From Guyanagaster necrorhizus (taxonomy: Eukaryota; Basidiomycota; Agaricomycetes; Agaricales; Physalacriaceae), in assembly GCF_019112545.1 (NCBI RefSeq), contig NW_025064906.1, positions 183,725 through 247,724 on the forward strand: a stretch of 64,000 nt of DNA. The letters run 5' to 3'. Within the stretch, counting starts at the first letter, position 1, and each line of letters begins with the position of its first letter. The translations under genes and the position numbers were made by a program. The notes under the pieces are model-generated. The model was not told the origin of the DNA. It saw only the letters and a program-made list of their open reading frames with translations, and ran no database searches. Below are positions 12,242 through 22,387 of the stretch, piece after piece.

Positions 12242-13323
12242 CTACGCGATACAATGGAAGGCTTCTCCTATGTCGCTCAAGATCACAGCACCTCAAGATT
12301 CATCAAGCATCACAAATATACCATAATACAAAGGGGCGACGTCGTCCAACTGGTGACGAGAGAGAAGCCGATACGCACGAGTTTCCTTGTCCATAGCCTC
12401 AACGTGGCGCTGGGGGTACACCTTGACGACGATAGAGATGACGGTCTCTCGGCTGTCCATAACCGATCCGCACCATACCTGTGCGAAATTACCAATAGTA
12501 ATGCGCTGGAAGACATGCACATCTGAGCCGGGAAGATGAATAGTCGAAGGAGCTGGTGGAGAGGTATCGTCCGGAGAATCGTCGCATAGCACCTGAGGAA
12601 AGAGGATCCGAGGAAGCCGGGTTACACCAGGATGGTCGAATGTCAAGGATATCTAGAATCTGGCGTTCAGCGTTTTCGGAAAGTGAAACAGCAGAAAGCG
12701 ATGCCATCGAGATCTTAGCTGCCGTAGTTGCACCGTTTATATTTGGTGTCCCGTCGGGACTTGCGCGTCAAGTTGATCAGCCTGTTCGGGTTGAGTGGTG
12801 GGATTCCGAATGGCAGGAAGGACACCTTTATGGACCGAGGTATTTGGAAGCATGAGGTAGGTTATGATTGTGAGTAACGGAATACCCTTTTCACAACGAT
12901 TGAGTTCATCGATAAAAGGATACTCAACGGGAGTGGGAGGATTGTCGTCGCAATAAAGGTGGTAGTGAGGCGACACAAGCAAACCGTGATGATTGGATGC
13001 ATATGAACCTATAAAAAACCGAGCATTCGAATATAGGGGATACGAAGACGCGTACCTCTTTCAAGGACGACAGCAGATAAACCGCTGAATATTATTCTGT
13101 ATTCCGATGCTGGATCGCATGTAGATAGTTGAAGCCACGCCTATGGACATTCAGTTATAATATGAAAGTATGCATAAGGTGTCACCTTACTACATGTGGC
13201 CTTTGCTTTGCGCTGTTCTATGAGCAGTTCATATTCATGCTCCTTCTGCATCTCCTTCGCGGGATGAAACGAAATGTACAGCGGGGTATTATTTCCGTAA
13301 TAACCTGGAATCATAAGTTGCAA
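12242..13323 (-). pseudogene. Decayed protein-kinase-like gene
   Basis: The frame 12646-12293 reads like the N-lobe of a fungal kinase-like protein: ITIGNFAQVWCGSV, then IVVKVYPQ with the ATP-site Lys, then ETRAYRLLSRHQ and PLYYGIFV. It stops at a TGA (about 12,293). Beyond that stop the same frame continues sensibly as GAVILSDIGEAF, typical of this family, until a TAG at 12,242-12,244. No catalytic HxD or DFG segment follows, so the C-lobe is missing. Upstream on the same strand, frames at 12707-12640, 12982-12880 and 13323-13190 (with YPFIDELNRCEK and EYELLIEQRKAKA) may be earlier exons, but I could not join them in phase. CpG content is normal, so this decay differs from the transposon zone. 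Confidence 0.55.
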
Positions 13324-13357
13324 AGAAAGTGACGAAATCTACCAGTGGCATGTCTAC

Positions 13358-14175
13358 CTAGTATCGATCTCGCTGACGAGGGAAAATCCAGTGCAGACCT
13401 GGCGGTTTTTGTCGCTGCTGACTATTACAAAACGCGAGTTTCCCAATGATGGTCGCACATAGCGTATTCACTTTGGCGCACGTCTGTAAGTACACCTCTT
13501 CTGCTGCAAAGTTTTCCTTCGGTAGCTGCTCGAGATCAAACGGACAGAGTTCATCGTTCTCTATCCAGGACGCCGCCTTCTCTAGGTCTGAAGCAATTCT
13601 ATGAGCAGTCGACATAACGAGCCAGAGACTACGAACCAATCTTATACGTGCGCCCTTCCTCGGTAAATAATGTGAAGTTGGAGATTTCGGGAAGAATGGG
13701 ATCGATGGGGCAGCTAGCGAACGCGATGCCTATAATGCCACTGAAAAGGGCATGCTCCACTTTGTGTCCTGGATCAGACAGCCATTCGTCTTTGTCAGTC
13801 ACTACGCAGCCCGGATAGCAGCAGGAACAAACTCATGACGTGTTGCGTGAGCTACGCCGTGGAGAATTGTGACGAGAGCGAGGAATGAGGAGCCAGGGGA
13901 ATTGTGTTCGAGAGCGGCTGAAATACGCTTATCCACTCGAACGAGGGTAGGATCGAGGGCTATCATGAAGTGAGGTTTCTTGTCTACGGATACGACCTTG
14001 GGGAATGAGTTGGTTAAACATTTGGTGACATCACTGATAGTTGGAGCAAAACGTGGAGATGTGACTATAGGAAAAAAAATATCGACATTCCCAGAAGATG
14101 AAAGTGTGTTTTTCAGAGTAAGGGCCACCTCGGACCATTCAGATATGCGTCTTCAAGCGCCATGGCAGGAATGAA
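13358..14175 (-). pseudogene. Frameshifted gene with a metallopeptidase-like HxxxH motif (copy 1)
   Basis: Minus-strand exons start at the ATG near 14,162 (MALEDAYLN). They run through LTLKNTLSSSG, FAPTISDVTK and VTILHGVAHATRHEF to WLSDPGHKVEHALFSG, then after an intron near 13,600-13,640 to PFDLEQLPKENF. A second copy on the plus strand at 20,656-21,400 shows what is missing here: about 7 bases after AYLN and about 4 bases after VPAAIR. Each gap shifts the frame, so this copy cannot make the full protein. The motif HGVAH with a later HxxEH resembles a zinc peptidase HExxH site with the Glu replaced, so activity is unlikely even for the ancestor. The family is otherwise unknown to me. Base composition is ordinary. 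Confidence 0.6.
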
Positions 14176-14984
14176 AGCAAGTTGAACTTGTTACATAAGT
14201 GAGTACGTCCTGTTTGTTTGGCTCCGCCCTGCTCGACGCACACCTGTCCACGTCAGGGACAAATTTCCTGTAGCTGATAATCGTTAGTTCTCCACATCAT
14301 CTTTGTCTAGTTTGAGGGCTTCCCTTGTTCAACTACTATCTTCTATCATAGTCGACCGGACGGGGTTCAAAAGTACCTCTTCTCTCTCAACATCGTCTCT
14401 CATTCAAGATAGCCGCGCCAGACGGTTACTTTCGACTTTACAAAGAATTTCCCCGCCCAATTCCTTGTTGTGGCGTTCGTACAAACTGACTATAGCTGCA
14501 GCACAAATTTCTGAGCAAGTTGGTTCGAATTCCTGCAATTGTTGTTTCAGAATACCATTTTACGGCATGACAGGCCACAGCACACCTCCGCGAGATACGG
14601 ACGTCGCGCTCAGGGACTTTGAGTACACTGAAGAAGACCTTCCTTCAGCGCGAAGAATGATCCGTCTCATACAACGCGGGCTGACCCGAAGTGCCGACTC
14701 GAACGTACTGAATCACTGTCTCCATCCTCAGGCAAGAGGTTTCCCTGGATGGCGAACAAGAACAAATGCTCGCGTTTTTTTCAAACTATTTCCCTGCGGT
14801 CTATCTGTCTATGGCTTTGACAACTAGAGTTTATGGCCAAGTCTTTTGTGGAGCTGGTTATGGTTCTATCATTTTCGTCAGCTACGATCTAGCTGTTGCT
14901 GCGAACCCTATCCAGGTTAATCGATGAAGAAAGCAATGCAGGAATAAAAGCAAGTTCAACTTATTATATAAGCTAGTATTAACC
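14176..14984. repeat. Segment bounded by direct repeats, missing from copy 2
   Basis: A stretch of about 38 bases (aggaat-aaagcaagtt-aactt-tata) occurs at about 14,169-14,205 and again, same orientation, at about 14,938-14,980. At the matching place in the second gene copy (20,636-20,690) only one such stretch is present. Its outer side matches 14,980 and its inner side matches 14,169. The roughly 770 bases between are therefore extra here or were deleted there. An open frame of 174 codons (14,303-14,827, +) lies inside, with no motif I recognise and no splice context. Confidence 0.4.
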
Positions 14985-15771
14985 GCGGGCGGCCCGTCCT
15001 TAGCCAACTGTCCCAAGCCAAGTCCGTAGAAGCTCGGCTCATGCTTATCGAAATGGAGCGACGACCGGTTTGTGGTGAACCACTGGCGAAAGCATCTGCT
15101 CAGCACTCGCTTTCAGCGTGCGGTTCAAGTGAGCGACTGCGATCGGAGCCATTATACAAACTACCGTCTGTTTTCAGAATACCGAACGTTCGATTCATCG
15201 TGACGAATTCCAAGGATTGGGCGGTAGCCCACCTGCACAATCCTCCTGATGGCGGGACACCTGAGATCGTATCATGCCGCTATTTGATGAGCTTCTCTGG
15301 TCGAAATCCGTACAGATGACACTATGGAACTCTGCTGGACCGAGAGATAGAAATGTACTTTTGGAGAAGGCATGTGCGGGCCATCTATGCGATGTTGATG
15401 GAATGGATACGTTCTAATCACGCGCAATCATGTCAGTATTCATTTTTCCTTCTCTAATTGTTTCTAGAGAACATGTCGGCCACCCCGAGTCTGCCGTTGT
15501 TCGACGACTCGAACCAGGAGCACGGCCGCTGAAAACTTGATTTCCTTGAGTCACCCACACTGGATATTGGTGAAAAAGAAACCCAGAGATTTGGATGTGT
15601 GTTGGAAGTTAGACAGTAAGGCAAAATGAATAACAAAGGCCGCAGACATCAGCATCATTTAAATACGAGGAAGCAAAAATGGATATAAATACGACGACAC
15701 TTTTTATTTAATGTCGATCACGCCCGAAAACGGCGACCTGTATAGCCACCACGTAAGAACCAACTGTGACA
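14985..15771. other. Intergenic region upstream of the aminopeptidase
   Basis: Holds the presumed promoter of the gene at 15,772. A 35-base motif beginning gttggaagttagacagtaag at about 15,603 recurs at about 20,573. Short frames on both strands show nothing recognisable. Confidence 0.4.
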
Positions 15772-18382
15772 ATGAGCGACCCGATAACTCAGTCCAATTA
15801 CGATCAAGTCTACACCGAACATGTCTCGTTCATCTGGGCCATCGACTGGGAAGCAAAGACCGTCAGCGGGGAGGCAGTTCATGATCTCAAGGTAAAGGTC
15901 GATGGAGTAACAGAAGTAATGTGCGTATATCCTCTTCAGAATACTGAGAAATGTTGGAGTTCACATTCCAAAGCTTCGACACGGCAGATCTGGATATCAG
16001 TAAAGTCTCTGTGCAAGACAAACCAGTCACCGTGGGTCCACCAGCACGTCGGTCGAGCTGTCGTTGACCAACGGCGTAGTACGATGTCAAAGGGAAGCAT
16101 TTCGTAATGGGCTCTGCTCTCCATGTTCCTCTTGGCAGTGGACTCAAGGCTGGATCAACCGTCAAGGTATCAGTGCTATACAAGACGACCAAGGATTGTA
16201 TTGCGCTTCAATGGTTGGACAAGGAGTAAGCATTACTGCCCGTCAAGTCTCTTGTTACCCATTCTTTGTAGACAAACCAAGGGAAAAAAGTTTCCGTACC
16301 TCTTCAGTCAATGCCAGGCCATCTATATGCGAACTCTTGCGCCTGTCCAAGGTTCGTAGCTCATTTCGGTTCGGCAGCATTCTATGACCACAGTTCGCAG
16401 ATACTCCGTCTGTCAAGATTGTAAGGATCACCTTCCTTTGCATCGTTACCTGACCGTTCCACCAGACATACACGGCCAAAGTTACGTCCGTTCTTCCAGT
16501 CCTTCTATCCGCCATCCGACAATCGCCACCCTCGGACGGCCCCGCTCATGGAGGAAAAATTGTAGGAAAGGATCTTGTCGAATACATCTACCACCAGGTA
16601 CGACCTCTCGCTCTCTCTCTCTCGCCTGACTTTTGTTTGACCCAGCCCAGCCCGTCCCCATACCGTCCTATCTGATAGCCATTGCGTCCGGAAACGTCGT
16701 TTATCGACCCTTCCCCAAGTACGAAGACAGAAATTGGACTAGCGGTGTCTGGGCAGAGCCAGAGATGATTGACGCTGCTTATTGGGAGTTTTCTGAAGAC
16801 ACATGCAGATTTTTGAGGGCGGAAGAAGACATCGTCACCTCGTATAGATTCGGCGTATACGATCTCCTTGTCCTCCCGCCTTCCTTCCCTTACGGTGGCA
16901 TGGCGAGTTCTCATTTGGTTGTTTCGTCTCATTCGTCTTAACCGGCTACTCGTAGGAAAATGCTTGCCTTACCTTTTTAACACCCAGTAAGACGCACTTT
17001 GGTATTTCCTCAGACAACGCTTAACCTGTGCAGCGCTGCTGACCGGCGACCGGACCCTTGTCGACGTCGTTGCTCATGAGCTCACCCATTCTTTCTTCGG
17101 TAATGGCGTGACGTACGTGCTCTCCGACATCTTCTTTTCATTTTTGACGCAAACTACAGTCACGCTCACGCAACCCACTTCTGGCTCAATGAAGGCTGGA
17201 CGACCTACATGGAGCGCCTCCTTTTGCAGGTCATCCATTCCCCGGCCGACCGAGGGTTTTCCTTCCTTATTGGATACAAGAGTCTAGTCGATGATCTGGA
17301 ATTGTATGCGGACCGACCCAAGTACCAGCGATTGGTCATCGAGTTTGAAAAGGGCGAAGACCCGGATGACGCATATAGCAAGGTTTGATGCTCCTCGCAT
17401 TGTTAGGAACGGCATTTTGAGTTTCTTCTCTTCAGGTTCCTTATGAAAAGGGTGCCAATCTGATCCTTCACCTTGGTGTGGTCTAACATTTGGTCCCTTC
17501 ATTCACGTATCTTATACATCTCACAGAACGGACTATTGGTGGCCTTGATGTTTTCCTTCCCTACGTCAGCGACTACGTCAACACATTCATGGGCAAGAGC
17601 ATCACCACTGATGAATGGAAAGCACATCTGTATGCTTACTATGAGAAACACGGCAGTCCCGAGAAGATCAAAGCCCTGGATAGTATTGATTGGGATGTGT
17701 GTTATCTTCATTTTTCTTGCTGATTTCTCCTCTGATCGTCCCTATGGCATAGGCGTGGTTCTACGGCGAAGGCACAAGTCTGCCTGTGACCATGGAATAT
17801 GACACTTCCTTGGCTACGAAAGCTTATTCCCTTGCTGAACGCTGGGATGCCTCACGGGCCACTGAAGTTTCCAAGCTCAGTTTCAAGTCCGATGATCTTA
17901 GTGGTTTCAACTCCAACCAGACAGGTGTGCCCTCTTCTTCGTAATGAAAAACAAAGCAATGAACAATGCTCAGCGGTATTCCTCGAGCGCCTCCAATCAT
18001 ATCTTCCCCTCCCCTCTGACCTCCTCACGCACCTTGGATCCCTCTACGGCCTCTCAACAACCCACAATGCCGAAATCCGCTCGAGGTTTTACCAGCTCGC
18101 TTTGATGGATGTGTCGTCTCCAGCTGCCCCCAGCTTTGCGGCTTCGGCGGCAAATTGGGTTATTGGAGAAGGGACGGGTGCAGTGGTGGGAAGGATGAAG
18201 TTCTGCCGAGATATCTTCCGAGCGGTGTTCAAGGTCGACAAGGATACAGCTTTGCAGGCGTTTGAGAAGGAGAAGATGTCGTTCCATCCTATTGCGAGAA
18301 AGATGATTGAGAAAGTTGGTGATTTGTTGTTGCTGCGTTTTATGATTGCTTATGGGTTTAATAGGATCTGGGTCTAGCTTGA
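15772..18382 (+). CDS. M1 zinc aminopeptidase, leukotriene-A4 hydrolase / yeast Lap2 type
   Basis: About 15 exons in phase give roughly 635 residues, close to the LTA4H/Lap2 family. The first ATG, at 15,772, gives MSDPITQSNYDQ. Diagnostic segments in order: FPYLFSQCQAIYMRTLAP; QDTPSVK-ITYTAKVT across an intron; [39 protein letters not shown], which is the GxMEN substrate site; VVAHELTHSFFGNGVT, which is the HExxH zinc site at about 17,070-17,110; HFWLNEGWTTYMER, with the third zinc ligand Glu; and VPYEKGANLILHL. The C-terminal helical domain ends MSFHPIARKMIEK and then, after a last intron, DLGLA. The intron after GGM starts with GC (gcgagt near 16,904). The enzyme removes N-terminal residues from peptides in the cytosol and, in this family, may also have epoxide hydrolase activity. 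Codons and CpG content match a live gene. Confidence 0.93.
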
Positions 18383-19400
18383 AAAGGCTGCGATGTTTAA
18401 TTGCTTCCGGCATGCAATCAACCTACTCCATTGTGTACATTCTTTGTTATTCCCTTGACATGACGTACATACTAGCAGATAGGATATCAGGATCCTCCAA
18501 GGGATGTCGCACATTATGAATTTTTTTGTGGAAAGAAAGACTGACGACCTAGGTGTCCGCACGGTTGTTCTTTGGGAACATGGAACAACACAGCCAAAGT
18601 GCTGCAAATACTATCATGGCGAGTGGTTTAACGATCACGTCCGTGTGCAGGAACGCATAATTTTTGATTGTATCCAATCGTATTCTGCGATCGACTGTCC
18701 TCCCCCTGCTGAAGAATTCATCTGCCAATCCGATCTGGGACTTGACTATTATCGAACGCATTCTTGGCTCTTTTCTCTCTCTCCTGGAATGTAAACAGTG
18801 TTTGGACGACCACCAACTTTCTCTTGATCTTGATATCATACTTCATGCACTTCAAAATCGCTTGCCTAGAATTAGCCTTGATGGTGAGCCCATCATAATG
18901 GCTTTCCATGCTCAACTGCTTAATGTCATTGGCATGGTTGTTGTGGCCTTGACCAGCACTGATGCTGAATCCATGGATGTTACTCTAACCACATCATATC
19001 TGATATTCTCACAGCTGGGGGACCAGAAATAATTGAATGAGTGAGCAAGACTATAGTGATAGAAGGGAAACAAACCTTGAGTCTTGTTTTGTCATGCAGC
19101 TGGTCTCTAAGATAAAAAACAATTACATTCAAATGTCAAGCAAGTTGATGGGAAGGTTATGGCAACTAGGTTCATATGTCCTCTTGTTGCTTGAACAAAC
19201 ATGTTCTTCAGATATGGCTTCATCTTGCATCATTCAGGCTGCCATCACATTTTGGATATTTTTTCAGCAGGATATCTGTTGTTATTGTCAAAAAAGACAT
19301 GTTTCATTTATTCATCTATATTCTAGCATTCAATTTTCTTTTCAGTGTTACTCTAGGCATGTCATAATGCTCTATTAGGTTCTCTTCAGTATCACCTCTT
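18383..19400. other. Transition into CpG-free DNA, no gene recognised
   Basis: After the aminopeptidase, CpG dinucleotides persist to about 18,860 and then vanish. Open frames on both strands over 18,549-19,032 overlap each other, show no motif and have no splice structure. Probably decayed transposon or gene DNA. Confidence 0.35.
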
Positions 19401-19407
19401 TTAACAT

Positions 19408-20255
19408 CACAATGACTCACTTCTCTTCTGATGACTACTTCAAGAACCCTTTTCAGAACACTGTTCTCTTCAAATCCAATGTCTTTGCTTACAGAGACAT
19501 GAGGTTATTGACCATTCACTCTTATCTTAGTGCTATCATTGAGCACTATCCTCATAGTGTGGGTGAGGCAGTTGTCATGAAGATCAAGCACATAAAGTAT
19601 TCTCATAGCAATTCAGAGCATGAATACATTCTTTGTTATATCAAAGACCAGTGCAATATCCCTGAAAGAGAGGCCATCATTTGGATTGAGCTCTTTTGCA
19701 AGATGGATACATCTCTAACTCAGTAAGTTCAATATCTACATGGTCCAGTCACTATCAGTTTCATGCAGTCCTTCTCTAGCCTTTCTGGTATTGTCTGTGA
19801 TATCTTTACTATCAACTGCACTCTGGAAATTATACTGATCAAATGAAAGCTGGTTGGTATAATTTTTGGAGTGCAGTTAATAGTAAAGATATTGCAGGCA
19901 ATACCAGAAAGACTAGAGGAGGACTGTGTGGATGTTGGTCTTTCTGAGTTGGAAGTGTACTTATCTCATAAAAGTGCTCAATCTAAATGACAGCCTCTCT
20001 TTCAGAGATATTGCATTGGTCTTTGACATAATAAAAAATGTACTTATGCTCTAAATTGCCACAGGAGTACTTCATGTGCTTAATCTTCATAATGACTGCC
20101 TCATCTACACTATGAGAACAGTGCTCAACAATGGGGCTGAAATAAGAGCAGGTGGTCAATGACCTCATGTCTCTGTGAGCAAGAACATTGGACTCAAAGA
20201 AAACAGTGTTCTGAGGAGGGTTCTTGGAGTAGTCATTGGAAGAGAAGTGAGTTAT
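19408..20255. repeat. Inverted duplication with about 420-base arms
   Basis: The arm 19,408-19,845 (+) matches the reverse complement of 19,852-20,255 along its whole length, with many substitutions. The centre lies near 19,848, with a spacer of only some 25 bases. Each arm encodes the same decayed protein segment: plus strand 19,412-19,726 with HSVGEAVVMKIKHIKYS, and minus strand 20,168-19,983 with HSVDEAVIMKIKHMKYS. In the right arm a TAG replaces the Trp codon of the left arm after the shared EREA. The right arm's outer flank (20,260-20,500) shows no match on the left. The protein family is unknown to me. Confidence 0.7.
19412..19726 (+). pseudogene. Decayed unknown protein, left arm of the inverted repeat
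   Basis: The frame of 104 codons starts MTHFSSDDYFKNPF and contains RDMRLLTIHSYLSAIIEHYPHS and SEHEYILCYIKDQCN. It resembles the short BTB-like or 'hypothetical' proteins common in Agaricomycetes only in general style, so I do not assign a family. It lacks any CpG, has a mirror copy 250 bases away and lies in a transposon graveyard. I call it a relict rather than a working gene. Confidence 0.4.
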
Positions 20256-20570
20256 TATAGTGTAGTAAATGAAATGCAGAGTTTTCTGAAACTTTGAGAA
20301 TATGGTTGCAAGTTTTTGGATTTAAATAAGCAGATGACAGTAGAAGTAGTAGGTCATATGCACTGGCTATAGCAATGTTTGAGTAGTGTATGTTGAAGAT
20401 AGAAATGAGAATACAGCATAGCTCTCACACACAACACTGATCACCTTTCTTGGATTGGGCCAGACCTTCTTCTAGCTATTTGATGTAAAATGAATCAATA
20501 CTCTTATCACTTATGAGGGGTGACAAGTCTGACATGGGTACACATACTAATAGTATAGGAGTGGGATGTG

Positions 20571-20655
20571 TGTTAGAAGTTAGACAGTAAAGCAAAATGA
20601 ATAACAAACACTGGAATGAGCTGTCTGTATTAATACTAGCTTATATAATAAGTTG
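20571..20655 (+). repeat. Dispersed short repeat, LTR-like
   Basis: Begins tgttagaagttagacagtaa and runs through aataacaaac to cttatataataagttgaact. Its first half recurs at about 15,600-15,640 and its second half near 14,940-14,985. The TATATAA core and TGTTA start are LTR-like, but no partner LTR or termini could be fixed. Confidence 0.35.
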
Positions 20656-21400
20656 AACTTGCTTTTATTTCTTGCCATGGTGTTTGAAAATGCATATCTG
20701 AATGCTGCTCTGTCTGAAGTGGCTTTTACTCTGAAAAACACACTTTCATCTTCTGAAAATATTGTTATTTTTCTTCCTATAGTCACCTCTCTATATTTTG
20801 CTCCAACTATCAGTGATGTTACCAAATTTTCAACCAACTCATTCTCCAAGGTTGTATCTGTAGACAAGAGCCTCACTTCATGATAGTCCTTTATTCTACT
20901 TTTGTTTGAGTGAATAGATATATTTCAGCCACTCTTGAGCATAATTCTCTTGGCTCACTCTTGTCACAATTCTTCATGATATAGCTTATACAATGCATCA
21001 TGAATTTGTTCCAGCTGCTATCTGAGGTGGCTGTATAGTGACTAACAAAGATGAATGGCTGTCCAATCTGAGATATAAAGTGGAGTATACTCTTTTTAGT
21101 AGCATTGTAGGTGTCACATTTGCTGGCTGTCCTACCAATCTCATTCTTTCTGAAATCTCCTACTTTACATTATTTACTGAGGAAGGATTTATATATAAGA
21201 TTGGTTTGTAGTCTCTGACTTGTTATATCACCTGCTCATAGAATTGCTTCAGACCTAGAGAAGATAGCATCCTGAATAAAGAATAATGAACTTAGCCTAT
21301 TTGATCTTGAGCAGCTACTGAAGGAAGACTTTGCAGCAGAAGAGGTGTATTTACAGATGTACATCAAAATGAATATGCTATGTGCATGTAACAAAAGTGA
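20656..21400 (+). pseudogene. CpG-decayed copy 2 of the gene at 13,358-14,175
   Basis: The plus-strand frame opens at the ATG near 20,680 (MVFENAYLNAAL) and follows copy 1 residue by residue through LTLKNTLSSSE, FAPTISDVTK and later DLEQLL. It keeps the bases that copy 1 lost. It is broken instead by substitutions: TGA after CTTCA near 20,881, TAG inside the HxxxH segment (which reads HDIAY here), and TGA where copy 1 has an Arg codon. The intron near 21,200-21,245 is conserved in position. The match fades after about 21,400. Confidence 0.6.
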
Positions 21401-21834
21401 GACAAGTCACAGTTCTATCATATAAGGACTTCAGATAAGCAAAGGGTGACCAGATAAAAGAGACTTTGATTTGAAAAAAGTTGTCTATCTACTGTATCAC
21501 AAAGGTTTATCTAGTACTTAAATAATTCAAATAGATAAGGAACAGATATAGAATAAGATCATAGAGATAAGGGTAAGCATAGTGAGAAACAGTAATCTAC
21601 TTAGTTGAATAATATTGGTATAGTAATGTAAGAGATCAAGAGAGTAGGGTTTGATATATGTTGAGGTGTTACATATGCTCTCTGGCACTTTGCCTGACAG
21701 GTGCCAATCAAATAGGAACATAGTTAGTGTTGGTGTCAATATTCTTGTCAAAATTAAATAAATCTTCCACATCTAAGCCTATCTCTGGCAATGCAATGAA
21801 CTCTTTTATGTTGACATCTTTCACAGGTTGTGAG
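21401..21834. other. Left flank of element A, minus-strand coding relict
   Basis: On the minus strand 21,834-21,710 reads VSQPVKDVNIKEFIALPEIG and on to NYVPI before a TAA. This frame continues, in phase, on the far side of element A at 38,895. The last five bases (21,830-21,834, gtgag) are the target site duplication of element A. Further left the sequence is A+T-rich with no coding sign. Confidence 0.45.
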
Positions 21835-22350
21835 TATTAGGCTCAAACTCCACATGACTGATAACACATGATAGACTAACAGAACCTCACACTTCAGATT
21901 ATACTGTTAGAATTCACTGATGTGATATCAGCTTGTGTGATCAAGGCACTTTATGAATGGCTCGAGATAGGATGGTGAAGAATAAACTTTAGTTTGAGAC
22001 TGGGGTATTACAGCAAGAACTAAACTATTTAAATACTGTTCTGTTATCTGGTTATTAATAACTGTTCACAAAAGATATTGTCTGCCATAGAGCTGTTGCC
22101 TCTGCTGTTGCCAGACTCTCCACAAAAGCTGTTGTCTTGCTGTTGTGCTGTTACTGCTGCACTGCAGTTGGAGGACAAAAGGAGCATTGTCTCTCTCTTC
22201 ACAGCACACAGCATCGTGACAGGAGAGTGACTGACTGGTGCTGAGCTAAGCATTCCCATAGTCCTAAGCACTGGCCTAAGCACCCTGATTAAGCAAAGAT
22301 AGGAGTCATTTCCAAGGGAAAAAGAAAAGAAAATAGAAAAAATCATAACA
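21835..22350 (-). repeat. Element A left LTR (3' LTR in coding sense)
   Basis: 516 bases; matches 38,375-38,889 with mostly C/T and G/A differences and a one-base difference in an A run near the inner end. It is followed inward by the polypurine tract (minus-strand reading ggagggggtaa at 22,351-22,362), as expected for a 3' LTR. Confidence 0.93.
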
Positions 22351-22387
22351 TTACCCCCTCCTTAAGACCATTGTCCTGATGGTTAAG

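Noticed and set aside
13800..14128. A working zinc peptidase from the HGVAH motif
   Set aside because: The catalytic Glu position is Gly here and Asp in copy 2, and both copies are frame-broken.
14303..14827. A 174-codon plus-strand frame as a gene
   Set aside because: No motif, no splice structure, and it lies in the segment missing from the sister copy; kept only as a note.
19408..20255. The inverted repeat as terminal repeats of a DNA transposon
   Set aside because: The arms nearly touch, leaving no room for a transposase, and no flanking target duplication was found.
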